From assembly GCF_900187565.1 (NCBI RefSeq), contig NZ_FYED01000010.1:62001-126000 (forward strand): a stretch of DNA of 64,000 bases, written 5' to 3'. The position numbers and the translations under genes were made by a program. This DNA is from Pseudomonas sp. Irchel 3A7 (GTDB lineage Bacteria; Pseudomonadota; Gammaproteobacteria; Pseudomonadales; Pseudomonadaceae). The notes beneath the pieces are model-generated. The model ran no database searches, was not told where the DNA came from, and saw only the letters and a program-made list of their open reading frames with translations. Each line of letters begins with the position of its first letter. The first letter of the stretch is position 1. Positions 52,538 to 61,708 of this stretch are shown piece by piece.

Positions 52538-53398
52538 TCAAGGCGCCCCAAACATCATCGTCCAATAAACCCCCTGATCACTGCGCGCTTGCGTGGCGAC
52601 GCCTGCACCCACCTGGGTAAACATCGGATTCATCAAATTGGCGCAATGGCCCGGGCTGGCCAGCCAACCGGCCATCGCCTTGCTCGGTGAGCCTTGACCC
52701 GCCGCGATATTTTCCCCGATCTGTCGACCACGAAAGCCGGCGGCCCGCGCCCGGTCAGTGGCGGTGTCACCATCAGGATCGCGGTGGGAGAAATAATTGC
52801 CGTAGGCCATCGCCTTACTATGCCCCTGGGCCGCCGCGCCGAGGCTGGCGTTCCAGGCCAATGGCCGGGCGGCGGCGAAACGCTGGCGACCACACAGACG
52901 CGGTTTGGCACGGGCGGCGTTGACCTGTGCCAGCAAGGTTTTGCCGACGCTGCGCGTATCGCCCACCTGGCTGTCCAGCACCGGCCGCGCCAGCACCACT
53001 TGCCATTCACCGCGGCTGCGGCTGACCCCGACATCCGTGTATTGGCTGTCGAGCAAGGCGGAGCAGTGGTCACTCTGCATCAGGTCGAAAGCCTCTTCGG
53101 CATCTCGCGCACCCACCACCCGGATGCTGCGCACCGACACCGCCTGATACCCGGAATCCTTCAATCTTTCCCGCAAGCCGCCGCCATAACCCATCGGTAA
53201 CGCCAGGCTGGATTTCTGCGCCAGCGGCGACAAGCGTTGGGCGGGGCGGCGTTCGCAGCCCCGGGGGTGGGCACGGTAGTCGTTGATCGCTTCCACCAGA
53301 TCTCGCTCCGCACCGGCGTGGGCGGGGCTGGCGATGAAGGGAAGAGCGTTTAACAGGCACAGCGAAGTGAAGCGCAAGGCGAGGGCGGTTTGGCGCAT
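52538..53398 (-). CDS. secreted protein with two CAP-type domains
   Basis: A 286-residue protein with a signal peptide (about 1-29, ending PAHAGA). The C-terminal half is a good bacterial CAP/SCP domain (LLAQVNAARAKPRLCG, GHSKAMAYGNYFSHRDP, IGENIAAGQ, WLASPGHCANLMNP). The N-terminal half is a second, degenerate copy: LVEAINDYRAHPRGCE, LRERLKDSGY and DHCSALLDSQYTDVGV, without the His/Glu active-site residues. CAP domains occur in secreted proteins of unclear function. It stands alone between a REPIN and the SufR-like gene. Confidence 0.85.
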   Translation of the reverse strand: MRQTALALRFTSLCLLNALPFIASPAHAGAERDLVEAINDYRAHPRGCERRPAQRLSPLAQKSSLALPMGYGGGLRERLKDSGYQAVSVRSIRVVGARDAEEAFDLMQSDHCSALLDSQYTDVGVSRSRGEWQVVLARPVLDSQVGDTRSVGKTLLAQVNAARAKPRLCGRQRFAAARPLAWNASLGAAAQGHSKAMAYGNYFSHRDPDGDTATDRARAAGFRGRQIGENIAAGQGSPSKAMAGWLASPGHCANLMNPMFTQVGAGVATQARSDQGVYWTMMFGAP

Positions 53399-53552
53399 GG
53401 GACGGACAGCTCTGATGAGATGACGACGGTTGGGAGGAGGATCAATCGCCGGTTTAGACTGGCGCCCCGAAACAAGTTCAAGGCGCAGGAGGGGATATTT
53501 TCAGGGGCGCTCTTATGTCCGACGGACGTAGCACAGGAGGGCATTTTTCCTG

Positions 53553-54197
53553 TCAGCGGGAATGGTGTTCAACCTCCGGCACAGACTTGACCGGCTGCAG
53601 TTTGAAACGGCAGACATGCCCGCCACGGACCATGCATTCGGTGTGCTCGACCTCACCGCCGCCCAACGTACCGATCAGAGCCAGATCCAGTTCGCAGACC
53701 ACTGGATGGGCCGCGGCCAGGCGATGGAACACGCAGTTGTGTGCGACGATTTGCGCGTCACCGGATGAGCGAAAGAACACTTCGGCTTCATACCCCGCCT
53801 GATTCATGTGCTCCACAATCTTCACTTCATCGACGACTTCCTGTTCGCGGTCCCGGGCCAGTTTGCGACCCAGGCTGCGCATCAGCGTCGCCAGGGCCTC
53901 GGGGCCGATGATCTCCGCTACTTCATCGATCAGCGCGCTGGCCAGCAACTGATACTGGCGTGGGAATTGCTCCCTGGCATGGTCGGTGAGCCGATACAGC
54001 TGCTCCGGCCGCCGCCCCGTCGGACGGGTTTCGCCGCGCAGCACCAGGCCGTCACGCTCCAGCGCCGCCAGGTGTTGGCGAATCGCCGTGCGCGTGACCG
54101 CCAGATGCTCGGCCAACTCGTCAATGCTCATGCCGCCCGCTTGGTGCAGCAACGCATTGAGCAAGTCCTGCTGTGTGCGGCCCAGTCCTTCCAGCAT
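53553..54197 (-). CDS. SufR/ArsR-like regulator with four-Cys C-terminus
   Basis: A 214-residue DNA-binding protein. Residues 8-75 form a winged helix (MSIDELAEHLAVTRTAIRQHLAALERDG). The C-terminal part has C155, C168, C188 and C196; the first spacing (12 residues) is the same as in cyanobacterial SufR, a Fe-S sensing repressor. It is downstream of, and on the same strand as, a frameshifted secreted-protein gene, 19 bases away. A role in Fe-S, NO or redox sensing is inferred from the cysteines; confidence in the ligand is low. Confidence 0.78.
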   Translation of the reverse strand: MLEGLGRTQQDLLNALLHQAGGMSIDELAEHLAVTRTAIRQHLAALERDGLVLRGETRPTGRRPEQLYRLTDHAREQFPRQYQLLASALIDEVAEIIGPEALATLMRSLGRKLARDREQEVVDEVKIVEHMNQAGYEAEVFFRSSGDAQIVAHNCVFHRLAAAHPVVCELDLALIGTLGGGEVEHTECMVRGGHVCRFKLQPVKSVPEVEHHSR

Positions 54198-54216
54198 GGT
54201 GTGCCCTCGCGCGGTG

Positions 54217-54607
54217 TCAGAACTTGTCCGGGAATTGCTTGACCAGTGCCGCGGTCAACGCGTCCGACAGCGTCAGGATGTGGGTGCGCATCATCTGCCA
54301 GGTCTTCGCTTCGCCTGCGTAGTCGTGGGCGGCGAACTCATCGATTTGCGCAATGTGGTGGCCGCCGTGTGCCGACAGCAAGTTCACCAACGTGGCTTCG
54401 GGCAGGTTGGGGTTGGCACCGGCCAGAAAAGCCGCAATCGCCTTGGCATTGCTGGTCAACTCCGTAACGGCGGCTTGCTTGTCCTTGGCGTCCTTGGCAA
54501 CTGTCGCGTCGCTGTAGTGTTTCACCGCGCCCCAATGGCCTGCAAGCAACTCAGACCGGTTGTGCGCAGAAGGCCAGCAGGATCAAAGCCAGGATCTTGA
54601 TATTCAT
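54217..54607 (-). pseudogene. small secreted protein gene with frameshift after the signal peptide
   Basis: The ATG at 54607 has a good ribosome site (GAGGG) and begins a clear signal peptide, MNIKILALILLAFCAQPV, but hits TGA directly afterwards. From about 54555 another frame continues as SELLAGHWGAVKHYSDATV through to a stop at 54217, with a sensible helical protein ending LVKQFPDKF. The C-terminal part alone has only a TTG and no ribosome site. This suggests a deletion or sequencing error joining two frames. The mature part contains a GGHHIAQIDEFAAHDY segment with possible metal-binding histidines; its family is unknown to me. Confidence 0.65.
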
Positions 54608-54650
54608 GACGGCACCCTCTTGTAGTGGGAACGTTCGACAATATCAATTT

Positions 54651-54668
54651 AAGCATATAAATATGTTT
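54651..54668. promoter_or_regulatory. palindrome upstream of the frameshifted gene/SufR-like operon
   Basis: CATAT (54654-54658) and ATATG (54661-54665) around AA, extended by A/T on both sides. It lies 47-60 bases before the ATG at 54607 in an AT-rich promoter-like stretch, and could be the operator of the SufR-like protein. Confidence 0.4.
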
Positions 54669-54720
54669 TTATTGCGAAGGCAAAATCCCGGATTAACGGT
54701 CGTGAGTGCACTCACATAAA

Positions 54721-54812
54721 TGTGGGCGCGAGCCTGCTCGCGAAAGCGGCGTATCAGTCAACAACGAGGTCGACTGACACTCCTTCTTCGCGAGCAGGCT
54801 CGCTCCCACAGG
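54721..54812. repeat. paired REP (REPIN)
   Basis: TGTGGGCGCGAGCCTGCTCG at 54721 (GGGCGC variant) and CGAGCAGGCTCGCTCCCACA ending near 54810. It lies between the SufR-like operon and the nitrate reductase gene end. Confidence 0.9.
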
Positions 54813-54828
54813 TTTATCGGCAAACCAG

Positions 54829-57800
54829 TCAATAAACATCCCGCAGATAACGCTTCTGTTCACTCAACTGGCGCCAGTAATCCGCAGCGCCTTCGGTGCA
54901 CAATCCGCCATGGTCCTGGGCGATCCGGCGCAAGGCCTGGTCGACATCCCTGGCCATGCAACTGGCGTCCCCGCAGATGTACAGCTGCGCGCCTTCCTGC
55001 AGCCAGCGCCACAGTTCGGCACCCTGTTCGCGGATGCGGTCCTGCACGTAGATCTTCTGTGCCTGGTCACGGGAAAAAGCCAGGCTGAGTTCAGTCAGCA
55101 GGCCATCGCGCTGCATGCCTTGCAGTTCATCACGGTAGTAAAAGTCGCTGGCGGCGTGCTGCTCGCCGAAAAACAGCCAGTTCTTGCCCTGGTCGCCCCG
55201 GGCGCGACGTTCTTGCAGGAAGGCGCGAAACGGTGCGACGCCGGTGCCGGGGCCGATCATGATCATGGGCACGTCGCCATCGGCGGGGGCGCGGAAGTTT
55301 TTCGACGGCTGGACGAAGACAGGGACGGTGCTGTCTGCGGCGCGATCGGCAAGAAAGGTCGAGGACACGCCTTTGCGCTTGCCGTAACGCACGGCGGCCA
55401 CTGTGAGATGGACTTCCTGCGGGTGCGCCTTGGGGCTGGAGGAGATGGAATACAGTCGCGGTTGCAGACGCTTGAGCGTGCCCAGCAACTCACTGGCGGA
55501 GCAGTCGACCGGAAACGCCTGCAACACATCCGCCAGTTGCCGACCCCACAGCCAGTCTTTCAATTCAGCCTTGCGCTCGCTGCCTAGCAGTTGTTTCAAC
55601 GCCGGATTGCGACTGCGCTCGGCGATGAACGCCAGGGTATCGCTGTTGGGCCGGGCGATTTCGAAGTGTTCGGTCAGTGCCTGATGCAACGGCAGTTCAC
55701 CGACCTTGTCGACGTGAACGGTGGTGTCGGCGCCCAGCCGCGTCAGTTCCAGCATCTCGCCGACCAGTTCCGGGCAGTTGCGCGGCAAGACGCCCAAGGC
55801 GTCGCCCGCTTCGTAGTGCAGTCCGGAATCGGCCAGCGCCAGGGAAAACATGCGGGTTTCCTTGTTGGCGCTTTGCTGGTTCAGGTGCAGGTTACTCAGC
55901 AAGCGTGAGGCATAGGGTTTGGCCTTGCACGGTGCGGTGACAGGGTGGGCGATAGCCGCCGGTGCTGGATTGATCGTTACCGGTTGCAGGGTTTTCAGAA
56001 GGTCGGCCAGCCACTGGTCCGCGCGGGCCTCGAACTCGGTGTCGCAATCGACCCGTTCCAGCAACCGCGTGGCGCCCAGTTCCTGGAGACGCTGATCGAG
56101 TTTTTTACCGTGCTGGCAGAACTGGTCATAGTTGGGATCGCCCAGGGCCAGTACCGCGAAACGCAGGGACTCCAGACGTGTCTCGGCACGGCTCAAGCTG
56201 TGCCAGAAACCTTCTCCATTGTCCGGCGGATCGCCGTCGCCGAAGGTGCTGCTGATCACGGCCAGGGTGTGAGTGTTGGCCAGTTTGTTGGCGGGAAAGT
56301 CGGCCATCGCGCTCAGCTCGACGGCGATGCCCGCGTCGCGTAAACGGCTGGCGAAGCGCTCGGCCAAGGCTTCGGCATTGCCCGTTTGCGAAGCCCATAG
56401 CAGCGTCACGGCAGGTGTGCTCGCCAATGATCCGCTGCTGTCGCTGAGTAGCGGAAGGGGTTCGGCCCGGCTGAATAAGCCGCCCAACACGCCGTCCAGC
56501 CATAACCGGGTGTCGGTGGCCAGGGGGGCGTTGGCTGGCAGGACAGGTACGCCACCGGCCTGGCGGCTCTCCGTCGATTGCAGGCCACTGACGAATCCGG
56601 CCAGGTAAAGGCGTTCATGTTCATTGAGCTTCGGTGAGGGCAGGCGACTGACGCCGGCGATATCGGCAAATGCCTCGATGCTCGACATGGCGAGTTCCTC
56701 TGGCAAGGGGCAAACGGGGAGACGTTCATCGGCAGGCGCAGGCACTTCGAGGAACTGGTGCTCGATCAGTTCGACCCGTTGCAGGGCGACTGCGCAGAAT
56801 TTGAATCCGGGCTGCAGCGAAATCGGGTCGACCGCATCATGGGTGACGGCATTGACCGCCAGGTTTTCACCGAACACATCGTTCCAGTGAAACGGCGCAA
56901 AACAATTGCCCTGACGCACCCGGTCGGTCACCACCGCCGGCAGTACGGCGCGGCCACGCACGGAGCGCACTTCGACATGATCCTTGTCGCGAATGCCGAA
57001 GATGGCGGCATCTTGCGGATGGATCTCGACGAAGGGGCCGGGATTGAGCTTGTTCAGGGTCGCGACCTTGCCGGTCTTGGTCAGGGTGTGCCACTGGTGC
57101 TGCAAGCGTCCGGTGTTGAGGACAAAGGGAAAGTGTTCATCGGGCATTTCTGCCGGCGGCATGTGTGGACGGGCCAGGAAGATCCCTTTGCCGCGTTCGG
57201 TGGCGAAGACAATGGCCGGCCGGCTGCCATCGGCTTCGACCTTGAGCTGTTGGCTCACGCCATTGTTGAGATAGCGAATCGGATGGCGGTCCTCGCTGTC
57301 GTTTTCCGCGCAGGGCCATTGCAGCGGTTTTTCCCGAAGACGCGCATGACTGGCCCCGCGAATGTCATAGCCGGTCTTGGGGTTCCAGGCGCGTTTGATC
57401 TCTTCAAACACCTCGGCGGCCGAAGTGTAGGTAAACGCCTCGGCGAAGCCCATTGCGCATGCTACCCGAGCGATGATCTGCCAGTCGGCCAATGCTTCGC
57501 CGGGCGGCTCCACGGCTTGCTGCATCAGCGTCAGGTTGCGTTCGGAGTTGATCATCACCCCTTCGGCCTCGGCCCAGAGCGCGCCGGGCAGGAGGATGTC
57601 GGCGTAACGGTTGGTCTCGGTGTCGAGGTAGGCGTCCTGGGTGATGACCAGTTCGGCGGCTTGCAGGCCTTCAATCACTGTGCGGCGGTTGGGCACCGAT
57701 GCCACCGGGTTGGTGCAGATGATCCAGCAGGCCTTGATCCGGCCCTCAGCCATTTGCTCGAACATGTCCACGGTGCCACCACCGACGTTGCGGGGCAGGC

Positions 57801-58920
57801 TGTCGCGGGGAATGCTCCACAAATCCTCGATGAACGCCCGGTCCGCCTCGACCAGCACCGAACGCTGGCCGGGCAGGCCTGGCCCCATGTAGCCCATTTC
57901 CCGACCACCCATGGCATTGGGTTGGCCGGTCAGGGAAAACGGCCCGCTGCCGGGCCGGCAGATCGCGCCGGTGGCCAGGTGCAGGTTGCACAGGGCATTG
58001 GTGTTCCAGGTGCCGTGGGTGCTTTGGTTCAGGCCCATGGTCCAGCAGCTCATCCACTCGGCTGCCTGACCGATCCACTCGGCCGCTTGACGAATGTCCG
58101 CTTCGGCCAGGCCGGTGAGTGCTGCGACCTTGTCCGGCGGGTAGTCGTCGAGGAATTGCGGCATGACTTCCCAGCCTTCGGTGAACGTGGCGATGAAGTC
58201 CGGGTCGGTGTAGCCGTTTTTTACCAGCAGATGCAGCAAGCCATTGAGCAAGGCCAGGTCAGTGCCGGGGCGGATTTGCAGAAACAGGCCGGCCTTGTCC
58301 GCCGTGGCGCTGCGCCGCGGATCGACCACGATCAGTTTGGCCCCGGCCTTGACCCGGTCCATCATGCGCAGGAACAGAATCGGGTGACAGTCGGCCATGT
58401 TGGCGCCGATCACAAAGAACAGATCCGCCTTGTCGAAGTCTTCGTAGGAGCCGGGCGGCCCGTCGGAGCCGAGCGAGAGCTTGTAGCCGCTCCCCGCGCT
58501 GGCCATGCACAGGCGCGAGTTGGATTCGATGTTGTTGGTACGGACAAAGCCCTTGGCCAGTTTGTTGATCAGGTATTGGGCTTCCAGCGACATCTGGCCC
58601 GAGACATAGAACGCCAACGCGTCTGGCCCATGGCTATCCAGAATGCCACGCAGCCTGCTGGCCGTTTCACTGATCGCCTGATCCATGGCGACCCGCGCCG
58701 GTTCCTGATTGCGCGCCTGGCGCAGGTAGGCGTTTTCCATTCGGCCCGACTCGGCAATCGCCTGCCCGCAGGTCGTACCCTTGGTGCAGAGTCGACCAAA
58801 GTTGGTCGGATGGGTCTTGTCGCCTGCGACCTTGACCACCCGATTGCCTTCGACCTGCATGACGATGCCGCAACCCACACCACAGAAGGGACATACGCTG
58901 CGTACGGTTTTGTCTGCCAT
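54829..58920 (-). CDS. assimilatory nitrate reductase fused to a flavoprotein reductase
   Basis: A 1363-residue fusion. The N-terminal molybdopterin enzyme (to about 740) starts with a [4Fe-4S] site C10, C13, C17, C45 and has SCWTMGLNQSTHGT and the C-terminal MopB_CT domain (VLNTGRLQHQWHTLTKTGK). From about 836 a flavodoxin domain follows (LLWASQTGNAEALAERF, then STFGDGDPPDN). The end (about 1000-1363) is the FAD/NADP domain of sulfite-reductase/P450-reductase type (RLYSISSSP, IGPGTGVAPFRAFL, YICGDASCM). It would reduce nitrate to nitrite using NADPH without a separate reductase. No nitrite reductase gene is in the window. A leader hairpin suggests transcript control. Confidence 0.92.
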   Translation of the reverse strand: MADKTVRSVCPFCGVGCGIVMQVEGNRVVKVAGDKTHPTNFGRLCTKGTTCGQAIAESGRMENAYLRQARNQEPARVAMDQAISETASRLRGILDSHGPDALAFYVSGQMSLEAQYLINKLAKGFVRTNNIESNSRLCMASAGSGYKLSLGSDGPPGSYEDFDKADLFFVIGANMADCHPILFLRMMDRVKAGAKLIVVDPRRSATADKAGLFLQIRPGTDLALLNGLLHLLVKNGYTDPDFIATFTEGWEVMPQFLDDYPPDKVAALTGLAEADIRQAAEWIGQAAEWMSCWTMGLNQSTHGTWNTNALCNLHLATGAICRPGSGPFSLTGQPNAMGGREMGYMGPGLPGQRSVLVEADRAFIEDLWSIPRDSLPRNVGGGTVDMFEQMAEGRIKACWIICTNPVASVPNRRTVIEGLQAAELVITQDAYLDTETNRYADILLPGALWAEAEGVMINSERNLTLMQQAVEPPGEALADWQIIARVACAMGFAEAFTYTSAAEVFEEIKRAWNPKTGYDIRGASHARLREKPLQWPCAENDSEDRHPIRYLNNGVSQQLKVEADGSRPAIVFATERGKGIFLARPHMPPAEMPDEHFPFVLNTGRLQHQWHTLTKTGKVATLNKLNPGPFVEIHPQDAAIFGIRDKDHVEVRSVRGRAVLPAVVTDRVRQGNCFAPFHWNDVFGENLAVNAVTHDAVDPISLQPGFKFCAVALQRVELIEHQFLEVPAPADERLPVCPLPEELAMSSIEAFADIAGVSRLPSPKLNEHERLYLAGFVSGLQSTESRQAGGVPVLPANAPLATDTRLWLDGVLGGLFSRAEPLPLLSDSSGSLASTPAVTLLWASQTGNAEALAERFASRLRDAGIAVELSAMADFPANKLANTHTLAVISSTFGDGDPPDNGEGFWHSLSRAETRLESLRFAVLALGDPNYDQFCQHGKKLDQRLQELGATRLLERVDCDTEFEARADQWLADLLKTLQPVTINPAPAAIAHPVTAPCKAKPYASRLLSNLHLNQQSANKETRMFSLALADSGLHYEAGDALGVLPRNCPELVGEMLELTRLGADTTVHVDKVGELPLHQALTEHFEIARPNSDTLAFIAERSRNPALKQLLGSERKAELKDWLWGRQLADVLQAFPVDCSASELLGTLKRLQPRLYSISSSPKAHPQEVHLTVAAVRYGKRKGVSSTFLADRAADSTVPVFVQPSKNFRAPADGDVPMIMIGPGTGVAPFRAFLQERRARGDQGKNWLFFGEQHAASDFYYRDELQGMQRDGLLTELSLAFSRDQAQKIYVQDRIREQGAELWRWLQEGAQLYICGDASCMARDVDQALRRIAQDHGGLCTEGAADYWRQLSEQKRYLRDVY

Positions 58921-58960
58921 CCTCGAAACCCTGCCAACACCTGATCAATTCAGAAACGCA

Positions 58961-59009
58961 AAAGGCGCCATGCGGCCCTCCGTCGGAACGGGGGCTACAC
59001 GGCGCCTTT
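58961..59009 (-). promoter_or_regulatory. leader hairpin/attenuator before nitrate reductase
   Basis: GGCGCC-centred arms AAAGGCGCC (58961-58969) and GGCGCCTTT (59001-59009) enclose a GC-rich inner stem. Read on the nitrate-reductase strand, the hairpin is followed by TTTTGCGTTT, 40-50 bases before the ATG. This matches the arrangement of nas leaders controlled by NasT/NasR-type (ANTAR) antiterminators. I did not find a secure hexaloop pair upstream. Confidence 0.55.
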
Positions 59010-59190
59010 GTCGTATAGGTGCAATCTGCGTTGACTGCGTAGTGGGTGGTTGCAAAGGGCGGGCCAGAACCCTCAAGGCCACGCTGTAAAGGCTTTCGAG
59101 GCTGTCAGCAGTGATGGAACAACCGTTGGATGCACTTTTTTATTGCGATGTTCAGGCTCGATGCACCAGCGGATGGCGAGCCTGTAATCC

Positions 59191-59283
59191 CTGTGGGAGC
59201 GAGCCTGCTCGCGAAGGCGGCGTATCAGTCACCGTAAAAGTCGCCTGACACACCGCCTTCGCGAGCAGGCTCGCTCCCACAGG
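59191..59283. repeat. paired REP (REPIN)
   Basis: CTGTGGGAGCGAGCCTGCTC at 59191 and GAGCAGGCTCGCTCCCACAG ending near 59282, just after the end of the minus-strand LysR gene at 59289. Confidence 0.93.
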
Positions 59284-59288
59284 GGGGG

Positions 59289-60191
59289 CTACGATCCCCA
59301 TCCCTCACGCACCGCCCGCCGAATCCCTTCCAGCAGCATCGCGAACGCCGGGTTGTCGTTGTTCTCGCGCCAGATCAGATGCAGCTCGCTTTGCACCCCT
59401 TCGCCCAGGTCGATATCGCGAAACACGACGTTCTTGAACACCACGCTGGTGGCGCAACGGGGCACCAGGGCCAGCCCCATGGCGGCGTTGACCAGGGCGA
59501 GGATGGTCAGGGACGACCCGAGCCACTGAACGTAATCAGGCGCAACGCGGGCCGAGCGCAGCATGCCGGTCAGCAGCTCGTTGAACGGCGGGTAGGCGGC
59601 GTGGGAGTACATCAGGAACGGCTGGCCGTCGAGGTCCTTGACCGACACGCTGGTGGCCGTGGCCAGTGGGTGAGTGCTCGGTACCGCCAGTACAAAGGGT
59701 TCGCGCACCAGGCATTCGGTGGAATAACCAGGCTCCAGCAACGGCGCGCGGGCGATGCCCAGGTCAATGCGCCGGGCGCGCAGGGCTTCGTGTTGCTGGT
59801 AGGTGTTCATTTCCGACAGGTCGATTTTGACGTGGGGTTGCGTCAGTCGCGCCTCGGCGATGACCTTGGGCAGGAACTCGTACACCGCGCTGCCGACGAA
59901 GCTGATATTGACCGAGCCGATATCGCCCTCGGCAAAACGCCGGGCGGTCACCGCGGCTTGCTGGGCGCGCTCCAGCAGGTTCTGTGCCTCGATGAAGAAC
60001 GCACGGCCGGCAGCGGTGAGGGCGACGCTGCGGGTACTGCGGGTGAACAGCTCGACCCCCAGGTGATGCTCCAGCAACTGAATCTGCCGGCTCAGCGGCG
60101 GTTGAGTCATGTTCAGCCGTTCGGCGGCGCGGCGGAAATTCAGTTCGGTGGCGACGGTGGTAAAGCAGCGCAGTTGCGTCAGTTCGAACAT
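59289..60191 (-). CDS. LysR-family regulator (divergent to MFS/enolase operon)
   Basis: A 300-residue LysR protein beginning MFELTQLRCFTTVATELN, with helix-turn-helix NFRRAAERLNMTQPPLSRQI. The ATG at 60191 gives the usual N-terminus; an in-frame upstream start would overlap the divergent gene. The effector domain is of the BenM/CatM-like group by length and sequence. It likely activates the divergent MFS and glucarate-dehydratase-like genes. Confidence 0.88.
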   Translation of the reverse strand: MFELTQLRCFTTVATELNFRRAAERLNMTQPPLSRQIQLLEHHLGVELFTRSTRSVALTAAGRAFFIEAQNLLERAQQAAVTARRFAEGDIGSVNISFVGSAVYEFLPKVIAEARLTQPHVKIDLSEMNTYQQHEALRARRIDLGIARAPLLEPGYSTECLVREPFVLAVPSTHPLATATSVSVKDLDGQPFLMYSHAAYPPFNELLTGMLRSARVAPDYVQWLGSSLTILALVNAAMGLALVPRCATSVVFKNVVFRDIDLGEGVQSELHLIWRENNDNPAFAMLLEGIRRAVREGWGS

Positions 60192-60192
60192 T

Positions 60193-60230
60193 GATCTAAT
60201 CCAGGTATCAATCGAATGCCAAGTTAGATT
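60193..60230. promoter_or_regulatory. inverted repeat between LysR and MFS genes
   Basis: TCTAATC near 60194-60200 is inverted as GATTAGA at 60224-60230. ATTGAT and ATCAAT motifs overlap the region. It lies directly between the divergent starts, a plausible LysR binding region. Confidence 0.45.
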
Positions 60231-60322
60231 AGACGGGATCAATGCGGGCGTCCATCATCGCTCCAGGCCTACACCAATCCCTTAAAGCTACCCCTACAAA
60301 AAAAATGATCGGGAGTCGCCCC

Positions 60323-61708
60323 TTGAATACCCACCAGAGTCCACCCGACCCGAACGTGCTCGCCCGCGCTGCCGCCAAGGTCAAGCGCCACATCCTGCCG
60401 CTGTTCGTGATCATGTTCATCGTCAACTACATCGACCGGGTCAACATCGGCTTCGTACGCAGCCACCTGGAAACCGACCTGGGCATTGGCGCTGCCGCCT
60501 ACGGCCTGGGTGCCGGGCTTTTCTTCATCGGCTACGCCATTTTCGAAGTACCGTCCAATCTGCTGCTGCAACGTTACGGCGCCCGCGCCTGGCTGACGCG
60601 GATCATGTTCACCTGGGGCGCCGCCGCGATGGCGATGGCCTTCGTCCAGGGTGAAACCAGCTTCTATGTGCTGCGCTTTATCCTTGGCGCCGCTGAAGCC
60701 GGCTTCTTTCCCGGGATCATTTATTACTTCACCCAATGGCTGCCATCCACCGAACGCGGCAAGGCCATGGCGATTTTCCTCAGCGGCTCGGCCATCGCTT
60801 CGGTGATTTCCGGCCCGGTGTCCGGCGCGCTGCTGCACATCGAAGGCTTGAGCCTGCACGGCTGGCAGTGGATGTTCCTGATCGAAGGCTTTGCCTCCAT
60901 CGCCCTCTGCGGTTTTGTCTGGTTCTGGCTGCAATCGCATCCACGGGAAGCCAAGTGGTTCAGCGAGGAAGAAAAGACCGCGCTGATCACGGCCATTGAT
61001 CTGGAGCAGCAGGCTCGCGATGCCACGCATACGGTCAAGCCGTCGATGTTCAAGTTGCTGGCCGACAAACAGATCGCGCTGTTCTGCTTCATCTACTTCT
61101 CGATTGCCCTGACCATTTACGGCGCCACGTTCTGGCTGCCGAGCATGATCAAGAAGATGGGCAACCTCGGTGACTTCCAGGTCGGCCTGTTCAACTCGAT
61201 TCCGTGGATCATCTCCATCGTCGCGATGTACGGCTTCGCCGCCATGGCCAGCAAATGGAAGTACCAGCAGGCCTGGGTCGCGGTGACGCTGGTGATCGCC
61301 TCGTTCGGCATGTTCATGTCCACCACCGGTGGTCCGGTCTTCGCTTTCGTCGCCATCTGTTTTGCCGCGATCGGCTTCAAGGCGGCCTCGGCATTGTTCT
61401 GGCCGATCCCGCAAGGCTATCTGGACGCGCGCATCGCCGCGGCGGTGATCGCCCTGATCAACTCCATCGGCAACCTCGGCGGCTTCGTCGCCCCGACGGC
61501 GTTCGGCATCCTGGAACAGACCACCGGTTCCATCGAAGGCGGCCTGTATGGCCTGGCCGCTACATCATTGGTCGCGGCGGTGGTGATCTTCTTCGCCCGC
61601 ACCGCACCGCGCGGCAACATCCTGAGCTCGCCGGCCGAAGATGCCACCGCAAAAAAGCCGGTCAGTCATCAAGCCCTGAAATCTGATCCAACGGGAGCAG
61701 CCTCTTGA
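60323..61708 (+). CDS. MFS transporter of the anion:cation symporter (sugar-acid) type
   Basis: A 461-residue, 12-helix transporter. It has the ACS-family VNYIDRVNIGFVR after helix 1 and the LGAAEAGFFPGIIYYFTQWLP region. The most likely start is the TTG at 60323 (GGGAG 9 bases upstream); the frame is open back to 60242, where ATG also occurs but crowds the divergent promoter. Its stop overlaps the TTG start of the dehydratase gene (61705-61708). By pairing it should import the aldarate or related acid used by that enzyme. Confidence 0.86.
   Translation: MNTHQSPPDPNVLARAAAKVKRHILPLFVIMFIVNYIDRVNIGFVRSHLETDLGIGAAAYGLGAGLFFIGYAIFEVPSNLLLQRYGARAWLTRIMFTWGAAAMAMAFVQGETSFYVLRFILGAAEAGFFPGIIYYFTQWLPSTERGKAMAIFLSGSAIASVISGPVSGALLHIEGLSLHGWQWMFLIEGFASIALCGFVWFWLQSHPREAKWFSEEEKTALITAIDLEQQARDATHTVKPSMFKLLADKQIALFCFIYFSIALTIYGATFWLPSMIKKMGNLGDFQVGLFNSIPWIISIVAMYGFAAMASKWKYQQAWVAVTLVIASFGMFMSTTGGPVFAFVAICFAAIGFKAASALFWPIPQGYLDARIAAAVIALINSIGNLGGFVAPTAFGILEQTTGSIEGGLYGLAATSLVAAVVIFFARTAPRGNILSSPAEDATAKKPVSHQALKSDPTGAAS

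Larger units (their letters stand above)
58921..59288. other. intergenic leader region of nitrate reductase with REPIN
   Basis: A 368-base gap. It contains the leader hairpin (58961-59009), presumed promoter sequences around 59040-59160, and a REPIN at 59191-59283 that marks the end of the upstream LysR gene. No coding sequence supported. Confidence 0.6.

Noticed and set aside
56758..58944. 728-codon open frame on the plus strand
   Set aside because: It lies opposite the nitrate reductase gene and is a high-GC shadow with no motif or ribosome site.
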